The notes under the pieces: model-generated
Databases searched by the model: none
Told to the model about the DNA's origin: nothing
Seen by the model: the letters and a program-made list of their open reading frames with translations, nothing else
Position numbers and translations under genes: made by a program
From: Clostridiales bacterium
GTDB lineage: Bacteria > Bacillota > Clostridia > Peptostreptococcales > Anaerovoracaceae
Direction: 5' to 3'
Assembly (NCBI GenBank): GCA_015243575.1
Contig: CP042469.1
Location: 4,864,929 to 4,928,928, forward strand
Length of the DNA: 64,000 nt
Shown here: piece after piece, positions 7,732 through 17,450 of the stretch
Layout of the letters: each line of letters opens with the position of its first letter
How positions within the stretch are numbered: the stretch's first letter is position 1

Positions 7732-9300
7732 TCATGAGTCCAGTTCTTCCTTGGTGTGATAGGAACCAGCACGTATAACAGCGTCAATCTTATGAAGATT
7801 TTGAACACTCTCTATAGGATTTGCATCCAGAAGCACTAAATCAGCATACTTGCCAACTTCTACAGTGCCCATATCATCCAGCCGACCCAGAAATTCAGCT
7901 CCGTTCAGGGTTGTCATCTGAAGAACATGAAGCGGGGAGATGTCGGCCTTCTCAAGCTCGTCGAATTCCTTGTGAATAGCGTCACCTTCGCTTCCATCGG
8001 TCCCAGCCATCATTTTAACGCCTTCCATATCGTAGATCTTGACGAGACTTAAATATAGATCATAAAGCCTCTGTGCAGTGGCTTCACTACTCCCGTTGAA
8101 CAGGCCGGCATGCATGCGCACCATCGTCGGGCATTGCCACGTATTATATTGGACGTAGACATCGGCAAGTTCTTTTGCCTTTTCCTCACGATAAGTGTTA
8201 ATGATATGCGTCAGCTGTGTTTCATCATTTGCGCCCCCAGAGGTATTCGTACCCCACGTGATGAATTGCTCGTTCACATAATGCTGAAGGCCCTGGATTT
8301 TCATGAGATGTACGAAGATTGGATTTTGAGTGAATTTGGTAGGAATCTCAGTTGCCTGCGCTCTCAAGGTGTTCTCGTCTGTAGAGCTGGAAATCAGAGC
8401 CCCGAAGTTGATTCCGAAGTGCTCGACACTGTGGAACCCATTTTTCGAGACCTCTTTTAAATCCATATCTGGCAGCACGTGTCCCTCGACAGGAATACCG
8501 AGTTTGTTCGCCTCTGCTTGAGTCGCATGAAACACATCTGGAGAGACACCGCCAACTTTTATAAAGTCAACACCTGATTCATGCTGTTGGCGGACAAATT
8601 TTACGGCAATCTCGGGCGTTGGTGCATTTATGGGTGTCATGATACCGCCGGGCATCGTCAGTAGCGCTGGTTGGTCCGTAGAGCTGGTAAATGCGCCGGA
8701 TCTCCATTCCTTTAGAAGTTCAGCGGAACCGCTCATTTGTCTGAATCCAGTTACACCGTTGGCAAGCAGAAGTGCCATCGATTCCAGAGTATCCTCTTCC
8801 CCAATCACATGCATATGCATGTTTAGGTACCCGGGAACCACATACTTTCCAGTTGCATCAATGATCTTTGCATTGTCCGCTTTGATGGTGCCAGCCGGTG
8901 CAATGTCTTTGATTTTTCCATTGTCACACAGAATGCTCATATTGAAAGTAAGATTACCAGTCCGCGTATCCACAATCGCTAAGTTATTCAGTAAAAGTGG
9001 ATAGGGTGCGCTGGGCTGCTCCAATTTCTGCGGGATGTAAGGTTGTATATTCGTTGCAGGCTGGCCGGAAAAGAGACCAGTCCATGCAACAACAAGTGCG
9101 AATATCCAAAAGAGCGGGACCCTCCATCCGCGCCAGAATTTCGTATTTCTTAGGAAAACGAGCAAACCAACGCAGGCTGCCAGAATCAGATAAGCAAACC
9201 ATCGCTCTCCACTGCTGATCATCAGCACTAGAACAACGCCGAACAAAAGCACTAATAGGAGTACAAAACCAATTGTCATTAGAATTTTCCTTTGCTTCAT
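7732..9300 (-). CDS. Membrane-anchored amidohydrolase
   Basis: A 522-residue protein with three to four transmembrane helices in the first about 85 residues, then a metal-dependent amidohydrolase domain. Visible metal-site elements are 'YLNMHMHV' (HxH), 'VEGHV', 'VEHFG' and 'AGTDGSEGD'; the C-terminus 'GKYADLVLLDANP' is typical of the composite beta-sandwich. It acts on a cyclic amide or peptide-like substrate that I cannot name. It lies 94 bases downstream of the RND permease on the same strand, so it may be the third gene of that operon. A hydrolase joined to a pump is unusual. Confidence 0.82.
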   Translation of the reverse strand: MKQRKILMTIGFVLLLVLLFGVVLVLMISSGERWFAYLILAACVGLLVFLRNTKFWRGWRVPLFWIFALVVAWTGLFSGQPATNIQPYIPQKLEQPSAPYPLLLNNLAIVDTRTGNLTFNMSILCDNGKIKDIAPAGTIKADNAKIIDATGKYVVPGYLNMHMHVIGEEDTLESMALLLANGVTGFRQMSGSAELLKEWRSGAFTSSTDQPALLTMPGGIMTPINAPTPEIAVKFVRQQHESGVDFIKVGGVSPDVFHATQAEANKLGIPVEGHVLPDMDLKEVSKNGFHSVEHFGINFGALISSSTDENTLRAQATEIPTKFTQNPIFVHLMKIQGLQHYVNEQFITWGTNTSGGANDETQLTHIINTYREEKAKELADVYVQYNTWQCPTMVRMHAGLFNGSSEATAQRLYDLYLSLVKIYDMEGVKMMAGTDGSEGDAIHKEFDELEKADISPLHVLQMTTLNGAEFLGRLDDMGTVEVGKYADLVLLDANPIESVQNLHKIDAVIRAGSYHTKEELDS

Positions 9301-9394
9301 CGTATGATCCTTCCTTTATCTTGATTTTGCAAAACGTCCGACTGCAACCTCTTTCAAACTTGGCTTGCTTTTATTATCAGATAAAAACTGAATT

Positions 9395-12300
9395 TTATCC
9401 ACGAATGAGCTGAGTGACAGGAGCCGGAATTGTTTTTCTTCTTGTTTTCCAATCTTCAAGCAGTGAATAGGAGATGGGAACGACAAAAAGTGTGAGTAGC
9501 GTTGAGGTTATTAGACCTCCGATAACAGCATAGGCCATGGGAGCACGCAGTTCCGATCCGGTGCCGTTTGCGATTGCCAGGGGCAGCATTCCGAAAATCA
9601 TTGCCAGTGTTGTCATCAGGATTGGACGCAGGCGAATCCTGCCTGCCTCAATCAGCGCCTCTCTGCATGGAGTGCCGTGGCGGGTTGCCTGTTTCGCGAA
9701 ATCCACAAGCAGGATGGCATTCTTTGCCACAAGTCCCATCAGCATGATGATGCCGATCAGTGACACGATACTAAGTTCGTTTCCGGAAACAAGCAAACCC
9801 AGAATTGCTCCCGACATGGCGAACGGCATGGAAAGCAAGATTGAAATTGGATCAAGAAAGCTTTCAAATTGCGCAGCCATGACCAGATAGATGAAGAGAA
9901 TGCCTGCAGCCAATGCTATCAGTAAGCCGATAAATCCCTCCTGCATGGACTGGTTGAAACCGCCCATGGATACTTTCACATTCTTCGGAATATTCATTTG
10001 ATGGTTCAATATATCCTCGTACTCCTTAATAAAGTCACCGGAGGCAGCACCGATCACATTGGCGGAAAGCTGAATCTCTTCCTTCCGGTCGTATCGGTGA
10101 AGCTCTGAAGGACTGGAGCGAAAGGAGACTTTGGTAATCTGGCTGAGCGGGATCATCTGACCGCTGCTGTTCGGAACATAGATGCCCTGAAGACTTTCGA
10201 TTCCCTGTTTTTGTGAATCTTGCAGAGAGACGGTAATATCGTACCGATCATTTCCGTTGTCAAATGTTCCGACGTTTGTACCGTTATACAGGGTTCGAAC
10301 AGTATTGGCAGCGATGGAGGCATTGACGCCGAGGTCAGCGGCAGCATTACGGTCAATATCGATAGAAAGCTCAGGGTTCCCGGGCTTATAGTTTAAGGAA
10401 ACGTCGGTTGCATGCGGGTCTTCTTTCATTTTTTCTGCTGATTTTTCTGCAAAGGCAGATAAGGTTTCCCTGTCAGTGCCTAGCAGATTAAAGGAGACAT
10501 CTTTCGATTCTCCAACACCGATAGATGGTGAATTAACCGATAGCTGGGTTCCTATCAGGGGGGAAAGTTCTTTCCGGACCTCCATGCAAAGATCCTGAGC
10601 AGACTTACTTCTGTGTGCTTTGTCTGTCAACTTTGCATAAATAGCGATAGAATTGTCTTCCACGATGGTATAGGTGTATAATATTTCCGAATTTTTTGAT
10701 AGTCTTTTTTCAGCCTGAATCGCAGTTTGATTTGATTTCTCTATCGTCCATCCTGGGTCTGTGTCCATCGAGATATTAAGTTCGCTCATATCGGTTGCCG
10801 GCAAAAAGGAATAGCCGAGGGCCGGAGTGACACAAAGTGAGAGCACAAATATGGCAGCGCCGATGAGCAGTATGACTTTTCTATGCAAAAGCGCGACTCT
10901 GAGAGCGTTCACGTATTGCTCTGTAATTTTATCAAATCTTTCGTTGAACCGCTCCATTATGTTTCGCAGCCAGTTGATCTTAAGCTCCTGATCCGGCTTT
11001 AAAAGGCGGGATGAAATCATCGGAACTAAGGTGAAGGATACGATCAGAGAAACCAGCATACTGAATGCAACCGTGAGACCAAATTCTTTGAAGTACTTTC
11101 CGATGACTCCTGAAACCATTGCAACCGGCAGAAATACCGATACGACGGACAATGTCGTAGCTAACACTGCTTGACTGATTTCAGACGTGGCTGCTTTTGC
11201 GGCTTCCAACGGTGAAGCACCTGCATGCAGATGCCGGATAATATTTTCAATGACTACAATCGCATCGTCAATCAGCAAACCCACTGCTAAAGACAATGCC
11301 AAAAGGGACAGGGTGTTCAGGGAAAAATCCATCAGTTTCATCGAGATGAACGTAATGATAATGGAGGCGGGTAGCGATACCGCACAAATCAAGGTACTCT
11401 GCCATTCCTTCAAAAATAGAAAGACGATGAGTATGGCAAGAATACAACCCTCAACGATTGTTTTCAGAACATCATTAACCGATGCATTAATTGAAGTGGA
11501 GTTGTCACGTACAATTGCAATGTGCATCCCCTCCGGCAGTGACTGCTGCAATTCTGCAATGGTTTCTTTGACTGACTCGGCGGTTTTAACTGTATTTGCG
11601 CCGGATTGCTGGATGATGTCAATTCCGATTGCATTCTGGCCTTTGTAATGGCAAAGGGTTTCGGCATCCTTATATCCATCCGTGATTGAAGCGATATCTC
11701 CGAGACGGATCTCTGCTCCGTTGCGTTTTGCAATCAGAACATTGCTGAATTCACGGACATCGGAAATATTGGCATTGGTACGAAGGCCGATTTCGGTATC
11801 ACGATCGGATACACTTCCACTGGGAATCTCAAGATTATCTGCCTTCAGACTGTTTACAACCTCTGTGGTTGAAATACTGTATGCCTGCAGTTTTTGACGA
11901 TCCAGTCGAATCTGTACTTCATGTTCCGTATTCCCGTATAAGTTGACCCCTCCGACGCCGCTGACCTGATATAGCTCATTGGTAATATGGTCTTCAATAT
12001 ATTGAGACATCTCGTACAAGTGGTCCGTGCCGGTTACTGCCAGAGAAAGGATTGGCTTGGAAGTCGGATCAAATTTTACGATGACAGGGTCTTCAATATC
12101 CGAGGGAAGCTTTGAGCGAATACTGCTAATTTTATCGCGCACCTCCTGTGCCGCAGCATCAGGAGCTTTATCCAGCTCAAATTGGATAATTGTAATAGAT
12201 ACGCCTTCTTTTACATTAGTCGTAATATGGTCAATTCCGGAAATTTGGCCGACGGCGTCTTCAACCTGCCGGGAAATCTTATTTTCAATTTGCTCAGCAG

Positions 12301-12463
12301 ATGCACCTTGTTCGACAATACTGACGGTGACAAAGGGCAAGTCAGCTTTCGGCATGTCGTTGATTGGCAGCAGATGATAGCAGTAGAAACCAATAAGAAG
12401 GGAGGCAATGAAAACGACAGTAATCAGAACCGGGCGTTTTGTGCTGACATTCGCAAGATACAT
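9395..12463 (-). CDS. RND (HAE1/AcrB-type) efflux permease
   Basis: A 1022-residue RND transporter. The first helix 'VLITVVFIASLLIGFYCY' is followed by a large extracytoplasmic loop; the proton-relay helix contains 'IDDAIVVIENI' near residue 405; a second large loop and a second helix bundle follow, with 'LMGLVAKNAILLVDFA' near 935. The length is standard. AAGGAGGTG sits before the ATG inside the tail of the adaptor gene, and two bases separate the frames. It should export drugs, lipids or signal peptides using the proton gradient. No outer-membrane TolC gene is present, consistent with a Gram-positive host. Confidence 0.93.
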   Translation of the reverse strand: MYLANVSTKRPVLITVVFIASLLIGFYCYHLLPINDMPKADLPFVTVSIVEQGASAEQIENKISRQVEDAVGQISGIDHITTNVKEGVSITIIQFELDKAPDAAAQEVRDKISSIRSKLPSDIEDPVIVKFDPTSKPILSLAVTGTDHLYEMSQYIEDHITNELYQVSGVGGVNLYGNTEHEVQIRLDRQKLQAYSISTTEVVNSLKADNLEIPSGSVSDRDTEIGLRTNANISDVREFSNVLIAKRNGAEIRLGDIASITDGYKDAETLCHYKGQNAIGIDIIQQSGANTVKTAESVKETIAELQQSLPEGMHIAIVRDNSTSINASVNDVLKTIVEGCILAILIVFLFLKEWQSTLICAVSLPASIIITFISMKLMDFSLNTLSLLALSLAVGLLIDDAIVVIENIIRHLHAGASPLEAAKAATSEISQAVLATTLSVVSVFLPVAMVSGVIGKYFKEFGLTVAFSMLVSLIVSFTLVPMISSRLLKPDQELKINWLRNIMERFNERFDKITEQYVNALRVALLHRKVILLIGAAIFVLSLCVTPALGYSFLPATDMSELNISMDTDPGWTIEKSNQTAIQAEKRLSKNSEILYTYTIVEDNSIAIYAKLTDKAHRSKSAQDLCMEVRKELSPLIGTQLSVNSPSIGVGESKDVSFNLLGTDRETLSAFAEKSAEKMKEDPHATDVSLNYKPGNPELSIDIDRNAAADLGVNASIAANTVRTLYNGTNVGTFDNGNDRYDITVSLQDSQKQGIESLQGIYVPNSSGQMIPLSQITKVSFRSSPSELHRYDRKEEIQLSANVIGAASGDFIKEYEDILNHQMNIPKNVKVSMGGFNQSMQEGFIGLLIALAAGILFIYLVMAAQFESFLDPISILLSMPFAMSGAILGLLVSGNELSIVSLIGIIMLMGLVAKNAILLVDFAKQATRHGTPCREALIEAGRIRLRPILMTTLAMIFGMLPLAIANGTGSELRAPMAYAVIGGLITSTLLTLFVVPISYSLLEDWKTRRKTIPAPVTQLIRG

Positions 12464-12465
12464 GA

Positions 12466-13653
12466 TTATTGCACCTCCTTGTCCTGAACCTTGATAGAAT
12501 CACCGTCTTGAAGCATGCTGACGTTGGATATGATCACCGAATCGCCTTCCTGAATGCCAGACTGAATGGAGATTGTCTGATTCAAGAGTTCTCCTATCTG
12601 GACTTCCCGGCGCACTGCTTTATTGTTTTCTGCCAAATATAAATAATATTTTCCTCCATTCTCAATCACCGCATCCATCGGAACTGTGATGGCCATCTTT
12701 GCGGCAAGACCGGAGAAGGAAACGGTGGTAAAGATTCCGGGCATCAGTTCGGGATCTTTCTGATTTAATGCGATTTTGCATTTAAAGCTGCGGGAAGCGG
12801 GATCGGCGGATGGATCAATGCTGGTAACCATACCCTCAAAGGTTTTATCTGACCCATCTAGGGTGACTGTTGATTTTTGACCGACTTGGATCAGACTGAG
12901 ACGGTCCTGCTCTACTTGAATCACAGCATTGAGAACAGAGGTATCGTTGATTTTTGCAAGTACGACATTACTGCCTTGTGTTGTCAGATATTGTCCTACC
13001 GAAACATTCTTGCTGTCAATAATTCCAGAAATCGGCGCACAAATTGTTGCGTTGGCCATCTGATCTTTTAAGAACTGCATACTTATTTTAGCGGTATTGA
13101 TATTGGCCTGAGCAAGACTGTAATCGGCATTGGTCGTTTGCAGCGAGGTTGTCGCAGCATCCAAGCTGGATTGGGACACAGCACCTTCCTGAAAAAGCGC
13201 CTGGGCACGATCAAATGCGAGCTGGGCGGAGCTCAGTGCTGCTTTTGCCTTTTGTTCTGAAAAAGAGGCAATTTTTAATTGGTTTGCTGCGGAAGCAAGC
13301 TGGTTTTCAATATCCTGTGTGTCGATCTGGATCAGTGCCTGACCCTGTTCAACTGCATCCCCGTTTTCAAAAAAGATGCTGGAGACCTTTCCGGCAATTT
13401 TTGTTGTGACAAGGCCGTATTCCTTTGGTTCCAATGTAGCCTTATATGTATAAACCGGCGAGACTGGCAGTGCGGATGCTCTTTCAACAGCGACAGATAC
13501 ACTGTATGACTCATCACTGCCATCATTTCCAACAGATGTGGACGTCATCATTCGAACCGAAAACAAGATAACCAATAAAATCAGAATACCTGCGGCAATA
13601 CTTTTTTTCCCTCTAAAGTCAGGGAAAGATTGTTTTATTTGCTTGATTTTCAT
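12466..13653 (-). CDS. RND efflux adaptor (membrane fusion protein, HlyD/MFP type)
   Basis: A 395-residue adaptor with an N-terminal membrane anchor (about 17-35), a barrel-sandwich half 'GKVSSIFFENGDAVEQGQAL', an alpha-hairpin (about 125-210) and the second lipoyl half 'NATICAPISGIIDSKNVSVG', then beta-barrel and membrane-proximal domains. ATG 13653 is chosen because GGGAGG lies 8 bases before it; the longer frame starts with an improbable extra hydrophobic segment. It is the first gene of the minus-strand pump operon and is divergent from the response regulator at 13843, which probably controls it. Confidence 0.9.
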   Translation of the reverse strand: MKIKQIKQSFPDFRGKKSIAAGILILLVILFSVRMMTSTSVGNDGSDESYSVSVAVERASALPVSPVYTYKATLEPKEYGLVTTKIAGKVSSIFFENGDAVEQGQALIQIDTQDIENQLASAANQLKIASFSEQKAKAALSSAQLAFDRAQALFQEGAVSQSSLDAATTSLQTTNADYSLAQANINTAKISMQFLKDQMANATICAPISGIIDSKNVSVGQYLTTQGSNVVLAKINDTSVLNAVIQVEQDRLSLIQVGQKSTVTLDGSDKTFEGMVTSIDPSADPASRSFKCKIALNQKDPELMPGIFTTVSFSGLAAKMAITVPMDAVIENGGKYYLYLAENNKAVRREVQIGELLNQTISIQSGIQEGDSVIISNVSMLQDGDSIKVQDKEVQ

Positions 13654-13842
13654 CAATAATACCTCCCGATCGATATACGTTTTTTCAATATTTATCAACG
13701 GTACCAGTATAATGATAAAAAATAATGAGGTAAGGGTGAAAAAATTAAGAATTATTAGAAACCACACTGGAATTCTGATAAATTTTAATTTTTATTTTAA
13801 GGGTCATTGCTGTAGAATAGTAAGAAAAAAGGAGACACGCTG

Positions 13843-14517
13843 ATGCATAGAATTTTAATTGCTGATGACGATACGGAAATTGCCGCACTAATTTCTGATA
13901 GTCTGAGAGATGAAGGATTTGAGACCGAAATGGTCTATACCGGGAATGATGCATTTCGGGCGTTGAAAGAAAACAAAGATTATGCACTGGTAATATTGGA
14001 TATTATGCTTCCCGAAATGGACGGATTAACGATCTGCAGAAAAATAAGAGATGAAATTTCCTGTCCTATTTTGCTTGTGACTGCGAAAAACCGTTCCATT
14101 GATACCATTTTAGGATTAGAAATGGGCGCGGATGATTATATTAAGAAACCGTTTGTTGTGGATGAGCTGATTTCGAGAGTAAAAGCCCATTTGAGGCGTG
14201 AGCAGCGAAAGGATCTGATCCCTGTGACAAGTCTTCTGAAAGCCGGCTCAATCACGCTGTATCCGGAACGGTTTGAAACATGGCTGGAGGATGAGAAGGT
14301 TGAGCTGACACCAAGGGAATTTCAGCTGCTTGCATATTTGATCGAAAATAAAGGCCGCGTTTTGTCCAAAAGCCAGATTTTTGATGCGGTATGGGGTGAA
14401 CATTATGGAGATATTAATACGGTTACAGTGAATATTAAGAATCTACGATCGAAGATTGATCCGCAAAACAATCATATCATAACGGTTTGGGGTGTGGGAT
14501 ACAAGTTTTTGGTGTAA
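13843..14517 (+). CDS. OmpR-family response regulator
   Basis: A 224-residue regulator. The receiver domain covers residues 1-115, with acidic residues 'ADDD' near position 8, the phospho-acceptor Asp in 'VILDIMLPEMDG' and the Lys in 'GADDYIKKPF'. The C-terminal winged helix (130-224) ends in 'TVWGVGYKFLV'. It is divergent from the efflux operon across 189 bases and is followed by its sensor kinase, so it likely controls the pump. Confidence 0.92.
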   Translation: MHRILIADDDTEIAALISDSLRDEGFETEMVYTGNDAFRALKENKDYALVILDIMLPEMDGLTICRKIRDEISCPILLVTAKNRSIDTILGLEMGADDYIKKPFVVDELISRVKAHLRREQRKDLIPVTSLLKAGSITLYPERFETWLEDEKVELTPREFQLLAYLIENKGRVLSKSQIFDAVWGEHYGDINTVTVNIKNLRSKIDPQNNHIITVWGVGYKFLV

Positions 14518-14537
14518 AAGGAAAAAGGGAATTACAT

Positions 14538-15860
14538 ATGAGCATCAGAAAAAAATATATTCTTTTTATGTTTATACTTATCCTGTTCAACTTGATTGCA
14601 GTATATCTGACCTCCAATTATTTTATGAATTATCAAACGGCTGAAAATATTCGCAGCCTTCAGGACTCTATGGACGAAGGTCTTGCGGGAATTGCCGCAC
14701 AAACCCCTTTTTTGGATCTCAATCACCTGGAAAAAGCATTGAACAAAGAAGCGGGCCGGGATCAATTATCCTTCAGAGTTGTAGATATGAGCGGCAAAAC
14801 AGTGTTCCGGACAGATCATTTTGTGAAGCGCGGTGGTGTTTTAACTGAGTTTCGCCCGGTACAAGCTGGACAGGAAAATTATGTGGTTCAGGCAGCAGAG
14901 AATTTTGGCGTACGAAAACTGATTCTGGACTCGCTGGTACACAAGGTTCTTATCATTGAACTAATCCTGCTGATTTTATCGGTAATCGTGTCCAGTATAT
15001 TAATTATTCGAAAATACGTAGATCCACTGGTACTTCTTGCACACCAGATGGAGGAGTATGAGCATTGCTCCCAAACGGACCTTCTGCAAGTCAAGCGCAG
15101 TGATGAGATTGGCTTACTTCAGAGGAAGCTTGTTTCCCTGATGGACACAATTCGTCAGGATAAGAAAAAGGAAAATCAGCTCATTGCCGGCATCTCGCAT
15201 GACATCAAGACGCCGCTTACATCCATTATGGGATACGCGGAAAGAATTATGGGAAAGAAACTACCTCCCGAAAAAGAAGCGCAGTATATGGATATTATCT
15301 ATTCCAAGGCACAGCGTATCAATGAAATGATCAACGAATTCGATGAATATTTAAGCTACAATGTCGATGAAGTATATTCTTTTCAGAATTGTTCCTTTGC
15401 AGAACTTGCTGAATTGCTGCGGGCTGAATGCCAGGATGAGCTGGCGGACATGGGCGTTCAGTTTGATGTAATCAATGAATGTGCACCGGGAACTGTGACG
15501 ATTGATATCATGAAACTGAGACGTGTTGCGGGGAATCTGATAGCGAACTCCCTTCGTTTCATGAAAGATGATCCTCACATCATGATAAGAATCCGACCTG
15601 CAGAAGCAGGTGTGGAGTTTGAAATGGCAGACAATGGGACCGGAGCGAGCGAGGAAGAGCTGCCGTTTCTTTTGGATCCGTTTTACACGACAGATAAAAG
15701 CAGAAAGGTAGCCGGCCTCGGACTTTCCATTTGCAAACGAATCATAGAGGCGCACCATGGCACCATCAGGGTGGAGAACCGTGATGAGGGCGGCTTTCGT
15801 GTCATTATGCACCTTCCCTTATTGATTGTGAAAATGCCTTTTAGCTCGGTTCACGATTAA
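14538..15860 (+). CDS. Sensor histidine kinase
   Basis: A 440-residue membrane kinase paired with the regulator just upstream. It has two transmembrane helices (about 10-30 and 140-165) around a sensor domain of about 110 residues, a HAMP-like linker, the H-box 'GISHDIKTPLTSIMGY', an N-box with 'ANSLRF' and G-boxes 'DNGTGASEEE' and 'GLGLSICKRI'. ATG 14538 is used because the longer frame begins inside the regulator gene; a purine-rich AAAAAGGGA lies upstream. It senses an envelope signal, probably the pump's substrate or its damage. Confidence 0.9.
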   Translation: MSIRKKYILFMFILILFNLIAVYLTSNYFMNYQTAENIRSLQDSMDEGLAGIAAQTPFLDLNHLEKALNKEAGRDQLSFRVVDMSGKTVFRTDHFVKRGGVLTEFRPVQAGQENYVVQAAENFGVRKLILDSLVHKVLIIELILLILSVIVSSILIIRKYVDPLVLLAHQMEEYEHCSQTDLLQVKRSDEIGLLQRKLVSLMDTIRQDKKKENQLIAGISHDIKTPLTSIMGYAERIMGKKLPPEKEAQYMDIIYSKAQRINEMINEFDEYLSYNVDEVYSFQNCSFAELAELLRAECQDELADMGVQFDVINECAPGTVTIDIMKLRRVAGNLIANSLRFMKDDPHIMIRIRPAEAGVEFEMADNGTGASEEELPFLLDPFYTTDKSRKVAGLGLSICKRIIEAHHGTIRVENRDEGGFRVIMHLPLLIVKMPFSSVHD

Positions 15861-15976
15861 TTCAAAGGGCAATCGGCTAAGAACTTTCTATTATCCATGC
15901 TAATAATACTGTATGATAAATAAATAATTATTGATATAATAAATTAATAACAGAAACAATTAATAGGAGGAGCTCT

Positions 15977-16861
15977 ATGGACTTGCTGCAAATTAAATAT
16001 TTTCAAACTGTGGCCCGCATGCAGCATATGACAAGAGCTGCCGATGTATTGCAAATCGCTCAACCTGCCTTAAGTGCCATGATTGCTAAGTTGGAGGCGG
16101 ATTTGGGAGTTCCTTTATTTAATCGGACAGGACGTAATATTGTTTTGAATGAATATGGGAAAGCATTTTTAAAACGGGCTAACAGAATCTTGAAAGAAGT
16201 TGACGAAGGGCGGCAGGAGATATCCGATCTGTCTGGCAGCGAAATGGGCTCTGTGTCTTTTGCAACTACATCGTTGAATAAAGAATTCGGTAATTTAATC
16301 GGCAACTTTGCATCTCTTCATCCAAAAGTAAACTTCCATATTACACAGTTAGGTGATGATCGAGAGAAATTCCATCTGCTAAATAAAGATGAAATCGATT
16401 TTGCCTTCATCAATACGATTGATGAGCACGCTAATTTCTCTACTGTGAAATTAGCAGAGGAAGACATTTATTTAGCAGTACCAGCATCACATTCCCTTGC
16501 TGGTTACCGAACAGTTTCTTTTCAGAATTTGAAAGATGAAGCTTTTATCGGATTAAAAACAAATTATAGTCAGCAAGAATTTTGTGATGAACTTTGCAAA
16601 AAGAATGGATTTGTACCCAATATCATCTGTGAGTGCAGTGAGTTTACAGCGGTGATTAATTTGGTCGAAGCAGGGCTTGGTGTTTCATTTCTACCATGTT
16701 CTGAGGATGAAAAAAAGGAGTTGCCTGTTGTTTTACTTGAGATTGAAGGGATTAACTTTAAAAATATTCTGAGACTTGCATGGAAAGAACAACGATATTT
16801 TTCAAAAGCTGCAATAAATTTCCGAGAATACGTAATACAATATTTTAATATAACAATTTAA
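15977..16861 (+). CDS. LysR family transcriptional regulator
   Basis: A 294-residue LysR regulator. The N-terminal helix-turn-helix runs through 'MTRAADVLQIAQPALSAMIAKLEADLG' (given here only as positions 15-41), followed by a linker helix and a two-lobed effector domain (about 90-290). AGGAGG precedes ATG 15977 and an extended -10 box (TGATATAAT) ends at 15940. No divergent gene is available as an obvious target: its left neighbour is the kinase on the same strand and a terminator follows. The effector is unknown. Confidence 0.9.
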   Translation: MDLLQIKYFQTVARMQHMTRAADVLQIAQPALSAMIAKLEADLGVPLFNRTGRNIVLNEYGKAFLKRANRILKEVDEGRQEISDLSGSEMGSVSFATTSLNKEFGNLIGNFASLHPKVNFHITQLGDDREKFHLLNKDEIDFAFINTIDEHANFSTVKLAEEDIYLAVPASHSLAGYRTVSFQNLKDEAFIGLKTNYSQQEFCDELCKKNGFVPNIICECSEFTAVINLVEAGLGVSFLPCSEDEKKELPVVLLEIEGINFKNILRLAWKEQRYFSKAAINFREYVIQYFNITI

Positions 16862-16874
16862 TGATAACAAAAGA

Positions 16875-16903
16875 GCAAGCAGTAAATTGGCTTGCTTTTT
16901 TTG
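16875..16903 (+). terminator. Terminator after the LysR gene
   Basis: GCAAGC and GCTTGC flank a nine-base loop and are followed by eight T residues. It closes the LysR transcript and marks the left edge of the defence island. Confidence 0.85.
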
Positions 16904-17062
16904 TTTGGATTCATATATAAATACTTATGCATATATACATTATAATATATTTTTATTTATTGAAATTTAAGCTTATAATTTAGATAGTAGAGAGATCAAC
17001 GATTTAGCGTTGCTACATAAAGAAGAAATTTGAGGGTGGAGAAGTCAAATTTTTTTTAAGCC

Positions 17063-17084
17063 TTGGTTAGTCAAAACTAACCAA
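17063..17084. repeat. Perfect 9-bp inverted repeat
   Basis: TTGGTTAGT and ACTAACCAA are separated by CAAA. It lies in the non-coding stretch ahead of the small reading frame at 17148. It is not followed by a T run, so a protein-binding site is as likely as an RNA hairpin. An 8-base arm TAGCGTTG (17004-17011) and its complement CAACGCTA (17121-17128) surround it. Confidence 0.5.
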
Positions 17085-17147
17085 ATAGAATGTAATGATT
17101 TCAGGCATTAGACAAATGGTACAACGCTAACATACAAGGAGAACAAC

Positions 17148-17336
17148 ATGAAAGCAAGAAAAGACAAGCGGTTGAGAAAGTACGACGAAGAGTCTTACTC
17201 AGCTTTAATAAAATACTTTTTAAGTTATTATCAATTATATTTCCCTTTTTATTGGGGATGGATGCCATCCTTTTACTATCCGGAGACGCCAGTTTCGTCA
17301 AATTTACCTAACGAAACGAAAGAGCGGGAGACCTAA
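17148..17336 (+). CDS. Possible small protein, 62 residues, unknown
   Basis: A short reading frame with a good ribosome site (AAGGAG, 7 bases before ATG 17148). The product is very basic at the start (MKARKDKRLRKYDEE), then aromatic-rich (four Trp/Tyr/Phe-dense segments around residues 20-50) and could associate with membranes. I recognise no family. It stands alone, about 340 bases before the Shango-type operon and upstream of the tandem repeats. It may be a real small gene of the island or chance coding. The rest of 16904-17421 shows no other gene. Confidence 0.35.
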   Translation: MKARKDKRLRKYDEESYSALIKYFLSYYQLYFPFYWGWMPSFYYPETPVSSNLPNETKERET

Positions 17337-17421
17337 AACAAAAGAAATTCCATTTCTAAAGACAGGTCCGACTCTTGGCGGAGCCTGATAGGCAGTCTAT
17401 CCCCTCTTCCTCAATATCAAA

Positions 17422-17450
17422 TTGTCAAGTCAACACCACTTTGATATAAT
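17422..17450 (+). promoter_or_regulatory. Consensus sigma-A promoter in front of the tandem repeats
   Basis: TTGTCA (17422-17427), a 17-base spacer and TATAAT (17445-17450) with the extended TG two bases earlier. It would start transcription at about 17457 and read through both hairpin repeats into the operon. Confidence 0.75.

Noticed and set aside
9537-12487. Several plus-strand open frames across the RND permease gene (up to 153 residues)
   Set aside because: They are antisense to a 1022-residue gene with full family motifs, lack ribosome sites and have unnatural composition.
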